Source: Haematococcus lacustris
Taxonomy: Eukaryota > Chlorophyta > Chlorophyceae > Chlamydomonadales > Haematococcaceae
Length of the DNA stretch: 64,000 nucleotides
NCBI GenBank assembly: GCA_030144725.1
Contig: JASKMD010000015.1
Coordinates: forward strand, 690,481 to 754,480
Direction of reading: 5' to 3'
The notes under the pieces were generated by a model, which worked only from the letters and a program-made list of their open reading frames with translations, had not been told where the DNA came from and did not search any database. A program made the position numbers and the translations under genes. Shown here piece after piece: positions 1 to 10,180 of the stretch (within the stretch, counting starts at the first letter, position 1; every line of letters begins with the position of its first letter).

Positions 1-3000
1 AGTACCACAGTGGCGGACTCACAAGCATTGTCACATCCGGCGGCAGCAGCAGTAGCGGCGGCGGCAGTAGCAGCGGTGGCAGCAGCGGCAGCAGGGGCAG
101 CGGGCACAGCAGGCAAGGAGGCAGACGGCATCTCGGATGAGGCAGTCCAGGCAGCTGAGACCCCAGGGGCGGCAGAGGCAGCAGGGGCAGCAGAGGCAGC
201 AGAGGCTCAGGGCGCAGCAGCAGCAGCAGCAGCAGCAGCGGCAGTAGCAGCAGCAGAGCCAGTTGAGACAGGGGCCGGGGGGGTGTTGGCTGACCCTGAA
301 GAGCAGCAGCAGCCAGGTGCCACCACCACTGCCAGCAGCAGCAGCAGCAGCAGGAGCAGTGAGGCACCAGGTCGCGCCAGTGTCCTGCCCCCCGCCCCCA
401 GTGAGGAGCAGCTGCAGGCTGCCCGGCAGCTGGCTGCGGAGCTCCACGACTGCCTGCGCGCCACCGTGAAGCCAGACACCATCATGGTGCTGCCCGCACT
501 GCCCTTCCCTGGTGAGGGGGGGAGGGGAGGTCGGGCAGCAGGGGGGAGGGGGGCTGGTTGAGGTGCAGGCCGGGTGCCCCTTGGTGGCCAGGGGGGGCTG
601 GGAGGTGTGTTAGAGTCCATTGGGAGTGGTTCAGACACTGCCCCTGTCCCTGTCCCTGTCCCTAACACAAAGTCCAGCTAGGGGTGAGGAGGGAGCAGCA
701 GGTGAGAAGGGGGGAGGAGAGGAGGTGAAGGGGGGAAGGGAAGGGGTGGCGGCCAGCACGGAGCCAAGGTGGGGATGAGGGGGGCCAGGGTCAGGAGGCC
801 AAGGGGCGGGGCCAGGGTCAGGGGGGTGCGCCAGGAGGGAAGGGAAAAGGAGAAAAGAAAGGGGAAAGAAGGGAGGAGATGAAAGGGGGGCTGGGACCAG
901 GGCTAGGTGTAAAGAGATCTGTGTGTGATATGAAGGTGGGCTGAGCCTGTACAAGCACCTTCTCAAGAGGTAGCCATGGGCACTCTTCACCCCCTCCCCC
1001 TTCCACTCCCACTCCCCCTTCCTCCCTGCTGCTCCCCTCCCACCCTAGCCTGCATATGGGCCACTGTGCAAGCCAACCCAACCACACCCCTCCCCCTCCC
1101 CCTCCAAGCCATCCCAACCACCCCAACCGTCAAACCAGCCGCCCCCACATGCCCCCCCCCCCGTGCCCTGGTTGTGGTGCCTGCTGACCTGCAGCCCCCC
1201 GGCGTGATGCCTCAGAGGTGGAGAAGGCGGTGTTCAGCAAGCTGGCGCGCTGCTTCAGTGTGCTGGCCTCCCTGGGGGGCTGCCCCTCACTCACTGTGCC
1301 TGTGGGCAGGCTCAGGGACGGCTCCCCCATCGCGATCTCGCTCATGGCAGTACAGAAGTGGGTGTGACCTGGTGCTATGTGTCACACTGAGGGTGGGAAG
1401 CACTGCCACTGGGCTGCGATGCAGTGCAATGGAGGGGTCATTTTCAGCAGCTGGTGCATGTTGTGTTGTCCGTGGTGGTTGTGAAGCTGCTCTGGCGGTG
1501 GCGATGGTGGCGGGTGCTGCTGCAGGTTTGACCTGCGCTTGCTGGCAGTCGCTCAGAAGCTGTGCCCCATGATCCAGGACTCGTTTGAGGCAGTGAAGCT
1601 GGAGCTAGCACAGATGGCTGCAAAGCAGGTGGGGCTGGGGCTGGGGCTGGGGCTGGGGCTGGGGCTGGGGCTGGGGCTGGGGCTGGCGCTGGCGCTGGGG
1701 CTGGGGCTGGGGCTGGGGCTGGGGCTGGCGCTGGCGCTGGGGCTGGGGCTGGGGCTGGGGCTGGCGCTGGCGCTGGGGCTGGGGCTGGGGCTGGGGCTGG
1801 GGCTGGGGCTGGGGCTGGGGCTGGGGCTGGCGCTGGGGCTGGGGCTGGTGGTTGGGGTGGCATGAGGTTGAACAGCATAGCATTGTGGTGGAGGTCAAGA
1901 CAGGGAACAGGGCGGGGAAGGGACGACGAAGGGTCTTTGGGACGGAGTGGTGGGCAGGGTGGGAGGGTGGAGGGGTGAGGATGAGAGGGTAGGGGCTAGT
2001 TGTTTTAGGGGGCCTGGGTTAGCAACAGATGAATGCGGATGAGGATGGCAGGGCATGGCCCAAATGTCTGCTTCCTGCTGTATGCTAGCTGACAACTCTG
2101 ACATGCATGGACTCCATGCATGGACTCCATTGCCAGGCAGCTTACTGGGCTGCATCCTGCCATGCAAGCTCACACTTTCACTCATGCCGTGTGAAAAACA
2201 TGCCATGATGTGCAAGCATGGCGATGTTTGGCAGGCGGAGGACGAGGCGAAGGCAGTTGCAGGGACAGCTGGCCCTCAGGGGTCAACCGCCCCAACCACC
2301 AATGGTCATTCGAAAGGCGCTGATGACCTCCAAGGGAAAGCCAGCGCAGCAAATGGCACTGGGGCCAAAGTAGCTCAGGGCTCTGGAGCAGTCAATGGTT
2401 CAGGAGGTCAAGGGCTCAAACCCAGCGGCCAGCATTCCCAGCCCCCTGCTGGGGTGGACCCCAAGAAGGCTGAGAAGGCTGAGAAAGCCAAGGCAAAGGG
2501 CAACGAGTACTTCCAGGCAGGTCAGTGCTGGGTGAGAGGGGCGATGACATCAGACCTTGCATGTTTATCCAAAGGTTTTCCATCATTATAACTTGTTTAT
2601 CCATTAGCATTGCAAAACAATGCAAGAAATAAAGAAATGGTAGAAGGGTGAAAAGATAGCAAAACTGATTATATTCTATCCCTGTGTGACATGTTACTAT
2701 CGGTCTTTGGCTGTGCTGCGGTCCACATCTCACATGCAATGTTTTGACTCAGTGCCATGTTCACATGCACTGTGGATGATCAGCCACACATGGCTGGGTG
2801 GCTGCATGGCTGCAGGGAAGTTCATGGAGGCATTGACGGAGTACACCAGGGCCATCAGCTTCAACCCCAACAATCACGTGTACTACTCCAACCGTGCCAT
2901 GGCCTGCATCAAGCTGTTTCGTTTTGAACAGGCAAGCGTTTCCTGGCCTCACCTCCAGTGCCTTGGTCACTCCCTGGACCCCATCCCCCTGTAACCCAAT

Positions 3001-3910
3001 GTGTGACCCAATGTGTGCCTTAATGTGACCTTATTGCCTAGTGTTCGGCCTTCATGCTCGTGCAATAGTGGTGTCTGAGGAGGGGGAGAGGCTCCCAGTG
3101 CCGCCCTCGTGCTGCATACCTTCCAATGTCCTATGCCCCTGTCAGTCGTCAGCACTTCGATGATAGCCGCCCATTTTGTATTCGCGGGGTGTGACCTATA
3201 TCATGATGATGGTTGCAACGAAAGCCGCCTACACCGCCACGTACAGGACGGGGGCATGCGCGATGCGAGGTTGTTAGCCGCCATCGCTCGTTGCATGGCG
3301 AGCCTGCTTTTGGTGCGCCCGCGCAGGCCGAAGACGATTGCAACAAGGTGTTGCGCTTTGAGCTGGCCGACAAGGACAAGGTGAAGGCGCTGCTGCGCCG
3401 CGCAACGGCACGCGACGCGCTGCAGAAGTATGAAGGCGCAGAGGCGGACCTACGGGCCGTGCTATCCCTGGAGCCGGTCAACAAGCAAGCCCGCGAGGAC
3501 CTGCAGGTGCGGGTCGTTGGCTATGTACAGTGATGGAGTCGCACACACCGCCCGCCCCAACCCGCCCTGCCCTGCCCTGCCCCGCCCTACCCCGCCCTGC
3601 CCCGTCCCGCCCTGTCCCCGGGAGTCCTCGATGAAATACTAAACCCTGCAATGTCATTATGTCCCTATATATCGTTTGCTTCATATTCTTCCGCTGTTGC
3701 GATCATCGCACGTTTGTTCAGGCGCTTCGCCGGCACCAGACAGAGATGGCGCAAGCGCAGGCGGCCATGGTGGCGCATATGCGGGCGCAGCAGGTCGGCA
3801 TGGGCAGCAGCGGCGGCGGCGGCATGGTGCCCCAACTGCCACCCGGCTTTGACCTCAATTCCCTGCCGCCCGGCATCGACCTTGCTCATCTGGGGCTGGC
3901 GCAGCACTAA
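1..3910 (+). CDS. TOC64: TOC64/OEP64-like chloroplast outer-envelope receptor, 3' part (7 exons visible)
   Basis: Exons 1-511, 1195-1357, 1526-1628, 2235-2520, 2816-2931, 3327-3506 and 3722-3910 join with matching phases into 515 residues plus stop TAA; the frame is open at base 1, so the 5' end lies outside the window. Seen: an Ala/Ser-rich stretch, then DTIMVLPALPFP and a segment containing SLGGCPSLTVPVG, like the C-terminal end of the amidase-like domain of plant TOC64; then a linker and a TPR domain (KAKGNEYFQAG, YYSNRAMACIKL, KALLRRATA) with the K/N, N and K..R residues of an Hsp70/Hsp90 carboxylate clamp. Known: TOC64 docks chaperone-bound preproteins at the plastid surface. Inferred: same role. 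The intron after 2931 appears to use a GC donor. Odd: about 120 residues of Ala/Ser-rich, GCA-repeat-encoded sequence inside the amidase part. Another amidase-TPR cochaperone is possible but less likely. Confidence 0.85.
1631..1848 (+). repeat. GGGGCT hexanucleotide array in a TOC64 intron
   Basis: About 36 tandem copies of GGGGCT with GGCGCT variants, the variants often occurring in adjacent pairs. It starts two bases after the exon-intron junction at 1628/1629. The G4 runs every six bases could form G-quadruplexes on the + strand (sense transcript). It creates shadow frames of Gly-Leu and Pro-Ala repeats that are not genes. Confidence 0.95.
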
Positions 3911-3979
3911 GTAGCTGTGTGCCACGGGACGCAGTGGCGCATTGGTTCTTGCATCCTTGATGTCTGCTGGTTCGCTACT

Positions 3980-5480
3980 GGTCACCCCCGCCATTGGCCC
4001 CGCAAATGTGAGACGGTCTGGGGCGCAAATCTCCGTGTAGCTCGCGACAAAGTTTTGACGCAGTCGGGTGTAACAGGCGTATGCGGCACCCAGCAGCCGC
4101 AAAACACTAGCTCAGATCGGCGCCCGCCCAAACCTGACCTGTGCTTTCCGCTCCTAAAAGACTCACGCACATCATAAGACGATGTTGGCAGTCCTTCTAC
4201 GCACGCCGTAAGCCAACGGCACAAGTGCAGTACGCCTGCTTGCATGTCAATGCATGGAGCATAGAATTTGTGAATATGCGCACAAGTCAGCCAGCTGGCA
4301 CCCCTTACCTCATTTACGTCACGGCATGACTCTATGCAAATACAAGCTGCATCATGACGGCACTACATCATCACTTGGCACTATGTTCTCGGGATGGCTC
4401 GGGATGGCTTTGGCTTTCATTGCTACATGTGCCGGCCTCAACCTTCTCCCTCAACTTCAACAGGCACATGTCACGCAAAACCATTACAGCAATACATGTA
4501 TCGATGCTCAAACGCCTTGCAAAACCACTACAGAAGACATGTATCGTTGATGCCAAGCACATGCATTGATGTAAGAAGGTGGCAACACCACACAACACAA
4601 CAACACCTCAACAACACACCACCACCACCACAACACAATGACTCATGCCTCACACACCACCTATGCTATGTGCACAACAAGCAAGGACTGGCTGCACCTC
4701 CTTGCTATAGCTATCACTCGTCACGGGACTGCTAAGCACCTTGCCTTGCTGTCTATGCCCCATGGCACCAAATCAGGCTGGGCTGGGCTGGGCACTGGTA
4801 TCTTTTGGATGGCATCCTGCAGCAGAATACACATAACCATGTCAGGCCCACATAGGAGACATTACCTATCTAAAACAATGCATGAAAATCAGGTTGGGGA
4901 CTGCTGTGTGCTACCCTCAGCTGTTCATGCCTGTCATGCGTTGCGGAAGTGTGCGAGTGAACATCAAACTGACCTAGACAAGGTGAGGTATAATACAACC
5001 TTACTCACCTCTTGCTCACTGTTTTCAATGGCTGATTGCCTCGCTGCACTGCTGCCTGGGAGACCCTTGGGCTGGTGTGGGTTTGGTGTTGATCCTCAAA
5101 ACGGCCAAGCACCTGTGCAGGTCAGCAAATTTGGTTGCATGTGTTAGCATCGTATGCAATACGCACTAAGAAACAGCACCCCGTGCTTACCTGGGATGTA
5201 ATCGCGAGTTGCAAGTCCGACGGCAGCATAGGCTGCTCGGCACGGAAATGCCTCCGGCCACCAATTCATCTCTCCTGTTGCGACACGCATATAAACAGAT
5301 GGAGAATGACATTGCGAAGCTAATCAAGTCGTTGAGACAATGCAGTACAATCGACAAAAGAGGGCCTAACCTGCTAGCGACACCGTTGTGAGATGTAGAG
5401 CCCAACGGTGGAAGAATTACATGCAACGGATCAAAGACGGTGCCAAAAAGTGAATTGCGGGGCCAATGGCGGGGGTGACC
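3980..5480. mobile_element. Non-autonomous inverted-repeat DNA transposon, copy 1 (1,501 bp)
   Basis: The ends are perfect inverted repeats of about 26 bp starting GGTCACCCCCGCCATTGGC, reading inward from 3980 and from 5480. The insertion is flanked by TACT on both sides (3976-3979 and 5481-5484), a 4-bp target duplication. A second element with the same first 19 terminal bases lies at 60525-61491 with a different 4-bp duplication, which supports real mobility. I see no transposase. The insertion starts 69 bp after the TOC64 stop codon, so it probably lies in that gene's 3' UTR. Superfamily not assigned. Confidence 0.85.
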
Positions 5481-5508
5481 TACTGGAGTCCCAAAGAAAA
5501 CTCAATTT

Positions 5509-5513
5509 TGTAA
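5509..5513 (+). promoter_or_regulatory. Candidate poly(A) signal TGTAA for the TOC64-like gene
   Basis: TGTAA is the usual poly(A) signal of Chlamydomonas-group algae. This copy is 29 bp beyond the right end of the inserted element, so before insertion it would have lain roughly 100 bp after the stop codon. Another TGTAA occurs inside the element at 4069-4073 and could be used instead. Confidence 0.3.
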
Positions 5514-5972
5514 AAAATGACGGGTGACGGGCCCTTAACCTATTGCCAATCAGTTTGATGTTGCTGTGCCGTTTGCAGTGGATGCTGTAGCATGGCTAGA
5601 GTAAAAGCCGCCATCCTTGGCACTTATGAGTGGGTGCATACCCCAGTAAACCAGTATGTTTGCATGAAGATTACCAACCCCGTGTTGGGACATCCTGATC
5701 GCAATACCAGAGTGTTCGCATGGCTGCAAGCAAAAGTGCACACAGATCTGACACGACAGCTTCGATGGGCGAGCGAAGTATTTGCAACGCGTCGGTGTCA
5801 GGGATTGTGATGTCGGTTTTTGATGTGTTTGTCAAAGACACTTAAGGACAACTGCCAGGCCAACAAAACTTGTCCAACAAGGAACAACATGTTTGCCTGT
5901 GGGTAATCTCACTCCGCTACTAGTTGTAGCATCCTCGGTCGCACCCTTGATGATGCGGGGCTGCTGGCTTAC

Positions 5973-6074
5973 CTTAACCCGCGGTTGCAGCTTGGGGCCC
6001 GAGCGGTAATCAGAGCAGGCCGCCACGCCCGCTCCAACTAAGATGGCGATCTGTGGCAAACAGAGCCTTTTCAT
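5973..6074 (-). other. Possible first coding exon of an unrecognised small gene
   Basis: A 34-codon stretch from ATG (6074-6072) begins MKRLCLPQIAILVGAGVAAC, a basic then hydrophobic N terminus resembling a signal peptide, and ends at a good donor, AAG|GTAAGC. A possible following exon in the same phase begins after TTGCAG near 5731 (PCEHSGIAIRMSQHG). No family is recognised and downstream exons are unclear, so this is a weak call. Confidence 0.25.
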
Positions 6075-6129
6075 AGTGTCCGCTGTCACACTGTGCGCGT
6101 GTCCGTCCTTTGACAGCCGTACCATTTGA

Positions 6130-7740
6130 GGACACGTCCGTAGCTGCTGGTTAGCTGCTGACAGTTGGGACCTGCAGGGGAGACCTCAGCGGAGTCGTCA
6201 GCGGAGACAGCTTACAGTGCGGCGTAGCGGAGCGACAAATGGCGTTCAGTGGCGTAACGGCGTAATGGCGTTCAGTGGCACCATTCAGGCCCACACCACC
6301 TTTGAGCCTCAAGCCCTATACTCCTGACACTCCCTCTGTGTGCTCCTTCCTTCCAGCCTCAGTTGCCACCAGCCAGTGGACGGCCTTACACTGACAGCCA
6401 CAGCTCCCCCTTGCTACCACATGGATATCCAACATGCCTGGTCGGCCCAGACTGCCCAGACTGCCCATTCCCATCTGTTACAGACTTGACAGTTTTATCT
6501 GGGCTTTTCATGCCTTACCTCCCTATGCATCTCAGCCAGCTCAGCCAGGGACCTGGTAGTTGACGTCCCAATAAGTGGAGCCTGATGTCCTCTGCAGACC
6601 CGTCCCTGGCCTGTAACCCCTACTCAGGCTGCTCTAGGGGTCTCAGCTCTGTTCCAGACACGCAGGCCCTGGGGCCAAGGACAACTGCCAGGCAGACAAA
6701 CCCACGCTGCCCCAGCTGCACCTGCATGTACCTAGTGGGAGAGCAGGCCACCCTGGTGACACAATGGGGGTTAGGCATACGCATAAGTAGAAAGCAAAGC
6801 CGGAACTATTTTGAGTGTGTCAGGCGCAACACATCAGACACATGTGTGTTGCTGCTTAGCAAAAATGGCCAGCTCAGTCTTCACCTGCCCAGCACCATGC
6901 CTTGTCTGGCTCCAGCTCCTGTCATGCCCTGCACCATGTCTGCCCTCATGCCCAGTCACCCTCTCCCAGCCCCTCACGCAGCCCTTGCCGCCTTCCACAC
7001 ACCTCTTCACAGCACTGGCCCAAGGACCCACACTGCGGACTCCAGTCACCCCGTCACTACCTCAGCAGCATGTGCACGGCTGAGGCCAGTTGTGCAATGG
7101 TTCATAGATGGCTGGTCAAGCTGCAGCCGCCGCATCACACACGTGTCTTCGGTTGAGGGAAGTTGGTTGACGGGAGGCCGCCCATGGGCGCTATCCTATT
7201 GAAAATCTGCAGTCCAGCAATAAAGCACGTGACCATGGCTTTTGCGCAACATTCCAGCGCATGGCACTTGATAGCCAAAGGCTGAGCTCTAGGCATGGGC
7301 AGCCTGAGCCAGTAGCATCCTGCACATCTGCCTCGCTCCGCACCCATCCGCCAGCCAGCCATGGCCTGCCGCCAGGACGCTGGGCCATGACCTCCCACAT
7401 TACAGCACAGGCAGTGGTATGAGGGCACCCAGGACAGGCTGACAGGGGGCCATGCAGGCACGAGGGTGGTGTGACCATGAACTCCATGCCCCAGGCAGCA
7501 GTGCAAGCTGTCCCTGGCTAGACACTGGCAATGACTAATGTGGGGTAGGGTAGCTGGCCAAGCCGTCACGCATGGCGTGCCCGCAAGCAGCAATCCTATG
7601 CCTTGCTCGCTCCAGCGAGGCTGGCAGGACCCCACCATGCTGCACAAGAGCTTTTGGAAGTGCCCCTTTTGGAAGTGCTCTTTGGAGGTGCCCTTTGGAA
7701 GTGCGAGAGTGAGTGACATCGCCTCCTGGGAATTAGTAGG
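6130..7740. other. Region with no supported gene
   Basis: Open frames here (for example 6585-7202 on +) have no recognisable domains, no start context and no matching splice sites. 7650-7705 holds a short imperfect tandem repeat built on TTTGGAAGTGCC. I see no other structure. Confidence 0.5.
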
Positions 7741-7771
7741 TACCAGCAGGTGTTAGTAGATATGAGCCTAG

Positions 7772-8266
7772 TGGCGCAATGCCTCCGAGGAAGCAGCCCA
7801 GTGCCGCGGAGCAAGAGCCTGGAGCCAGCAGCGTGACCAGCCGGTGCGGGGCATGATGTGGTGCCCGGTAGTAGTAGCCCCCCGCGAGCCCCCACAGGCC
7901 CCACGCAGCAGCCAGGAAGCCACAGCGGCAGCAGCCTCAGAGCCTGGGCCCAGCACTCCCCTGCCAGCCAAGCGCAGCAAGCGCACCAAGGCTGAGCCAG
8001 AGGCAGCTGAGCCCACAAAGGGCAAGAGCAAGGCTGCCAAAGCCAAGCCAGCACCACAGCCAGGCAGGTGGCTGGACAGGGACTGCAATGCAGCATTGAA
8101 CATGCAGCGCATTGGGGAGAGCAAGTGGCGGCCACTGGAGCTGTGCTGGTGGCCACAGCAGGCAGCGCTGCCAGCCAAGAGCAAGGAGTACCCTGGCCTG
8201 GGCTACAAGCGGCTGCGAGACAAGCCACCAAAGGCCCAGCAGCAGCAGCCTGCTGAGGCACAGTAG
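7772..8266 (+). pseudogene. Fanzor (TnpB-like) C-terminal fragment, family A copy 1
   Basis: Open frame from 7772 with no credible start, ending at TAG 8264-8266. It holds GMMWCPVV, a Pro/Ser/Lys linker (PAKRSKRTKAEPE), the RuvC-III motif WLDRDCNAALNMQRIGE and the tail ELCWWP...KEYPGLGYKRLRDKPP. The same order is seen in the longer copy at 25.9-27.6 kb. Missing: everything upstream, including RuvC-I and the DE(H/F)RTS motif, so it is a 5'-truncated relic. The family's conserved 3' noncoding sequence follows to about 8375, then similarity stops. Known: the DRD-x-NAA-x-N motif supplies the third RuvC carboxylate in TnpB/Fanzor. Confidence 0.8.
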
Positions 8267-9074
8267 TGTGTTGCCCCCCCATCTGAGCTGTCATCAGCTT
8301 TCAATTAGTGCATGTTTTGTCATGCCAACTCTACGGTGTAGCCTTAATGGGTCAGGCAATGTTGTAGGTGGTAGGCGACCATGGCCATGTGTATGCCATG
8401 TGTATGCCATGTGTAGGCCATGAGCATGCCATGCGATGGGAACTCCACACAGACAAAAACACCGCTTTGTAGTGGTCCACAATTAGTGTGTTCGACTGCA
8501 ATGAAGGCTCAAGGTTGAGGGCCAAGGTGCTGCACAAGAGCAAATGCCATGTGACAGTGATGATGATGGTGGTGATGATAGCAATGAGAGCCTGGCCCAT
8601 TCACATGTGCTTGCTCCCTGCACAGTCTCTGCGACAGCAGCCTATGCAGGACAGAAGCGGGCAGCAAGGGCAGCAGGGGCAGCAGCAGGAACAGCCTGTG
8701 CAGCTACAACAATAGGCCCCAGCCATTTCCAGATCTGTGCTTGCAGCTACCATGGTGCGGGTGCTGACATGCATATGCTCACAACCCACCATGTGCAAAA
8801 GGGTACACAGATGCATGCAGGTGCGCGTGTATTTGTGTGTGAGATACAGTGGGTGGAGTGAAAGTGTGGGGTCACACATGGGAGGAAGGGGTGGCTCGTG
8901 CCTTCACCATTGACAGCTATGTGAGACAGGAGCACAGCTACAACAACGGCACACCTGAATCCACCACTACCAGGGTTGTGTTCTTTCATGAGCAGTGGCT
9001 TATTATCAACGTGCCTTCATGCAGGCCCCTCACTCTCACGCAACGTGCCCCTCACTCTCACTGCCACGTGCCCC

Positions 9075-9713
9075 TCACTCTCTCATGCCACCCACCATCT
9101 TCAGGAGTGGAAAGTCCAGAACTTTGCCCAGGACCGGAACCCGCCGGACGAACTGCAAGGCTGTTGGAATGAACTCGCAGAACAACAGCCAGAAGCCAAA
9201 CGCTTCCAGCAGCAGGCCAATGACTGTCCAGCCAACCACGACGAGGGTGCAGCCACCTAGGTAGAATGCCGACCCCTGTTTGCAGTAACCAAGGCACCCG
9301 CCAGAGCAGCTTTGTCAAAGGAAGGGCCCCCAGGCAATCTGGCAAGCTCCGTGTTGCCGCCCACCTTTCTGTTCTTGCGCTTAAGGAAGAATGCCACTGT
9401 GGATTGAATTCCGATTGTGGTGGCCAAGCCAGCTAAAAAGAGTAGCTGCAAGCATGGTGGGTGATGAGATTGACCAACATCAGACTGTACCAACTACAAT
9501 GGAGGATAACGTGTGTGTTACATACATTGCCCATTGCTATCAACCCCCGATCGAACATTAGCAGCATGCCTAAGATGGTGAAGAGGATACCAAAGCCGGT
9601 CAAGCCCAGCCCAATCTCTGCAAGGTGAGAACATGGCGTGCTGTTGGCCGTGCACTTGCACGACGCATGCATCTGGACCACTTACTGCGTTGGTCGTTTA
9701 GCCATAACTGCAT
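9075..9713 (-). CDS. GOT1: GOT1-family Golgi transport membrane protein
   Basis: Four exons on the minus strand: 9713-9686, 9617-9526, 9445-9365 and 9275-9075 (stop TGA 9077-9075). All junction phases match and give 133 residues, close to the usual 135-140. The start MQLWLNDQRKIGLGLTGFG is the family signature; an extra ATG directly upstream (9716) would add one Met. Four hydrophobic helices follow: GLTGFGILFTILGMLLMF, LLFLAGLATTIGIQSTVAFF, YLGGCTLVVVGWTVIGLLL and FGFWLLFCEFIPTALQ, with the basic loop LKRKNRK between the second and third and RRVPVLGKVLDFP near the end. Known: Got1 is a Golgi/ER membrane protein needed for vesicle traffic between ER and Golgi. The final residues (KMVGGMRE) could instead be intron if the GT at 9090-9089 is a donor. 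It stands alone between mobile-element copies. Confidence 0.92.
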
Positions 9714-9899
9714 CATTTGTACGCATCCGTATCGGGGTCACCAAGCAGCTACTCCTGAGATCATATCAACTGGCTCAAGCTACTTCGACTATGGACATAG
9801 GGGTGCAAGCTTATGAAGTGCTGGCTGACATGGGGCTGCGACTAGCACCACGAACCGGCTTTACCCAACCGTCAACGGCCGATGCGCCCTCTTCCTGCA

Positions 9900-9942
9900 A
9901 CTCCTGTTACCTCTGTTACCTCTGTTACCTCTGTTACCTCTT
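9900..9942 (+). repeat. Short 10-bp tandem repeat
   Basis: Four copies of CTCTGTTACC in tandem, the first imperfect. Confidence 0.85.
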
Positions 9943-9992
9943 TCTGCAACTCCTGAACCCCACAGCCCTCATGCTACATGAAAATAAAGCAT

Positions 9993-10072
9993 GAGTTGGA
10001 ATCGAACCAAGGCTGCGAGCTCATCATTGTAAAGGCTACTGACAGTGTGCCTAATGCGCACTTCAGCTCAGC
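9993..10072 (-). other. Possible tRNA-derived sequence (pol III box B)
   Basis: On the minus strand the sequence contains GGTTCGATTCC, an exact match to the tRNA T-arm/box B consensus, 45 bases after a TAGG that could sit at tRNA position 8. The acceptor and anticodon stems do not pair, so this is not a functional tRNA as read. It may be a decayed tRNA or a SINE head. Confidence 0.25.
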
Positions 10073-10180
10073 CTTCTGGTGTGTGTGCCTGTGCCAGTGC
10101 CTGCGCCTGTGCCACACACATCCCCTTTGTTAGGGGTTCATTGTTTTTTTGTTGTTGGGATTGTCTTGAGCTGTAGCTGG

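Noticed and set aside
1444..1878. Minus-strand Pro-Ala repeat frame
   Set aside because: Shadow of the GGGGCT intron array of the TOC64-like gene.
6585..7202. 205-codon open frame on the + strand
   Set aside because: No domain, splice or start support; composition matches its noncoding surroundings.
7844..8266. Complete small gene starting at ATG 7844
   Set aside because: Homology to the longer Fanzor copies continues upstream of this ATG, so it is a truncated fragment, not a gene start.
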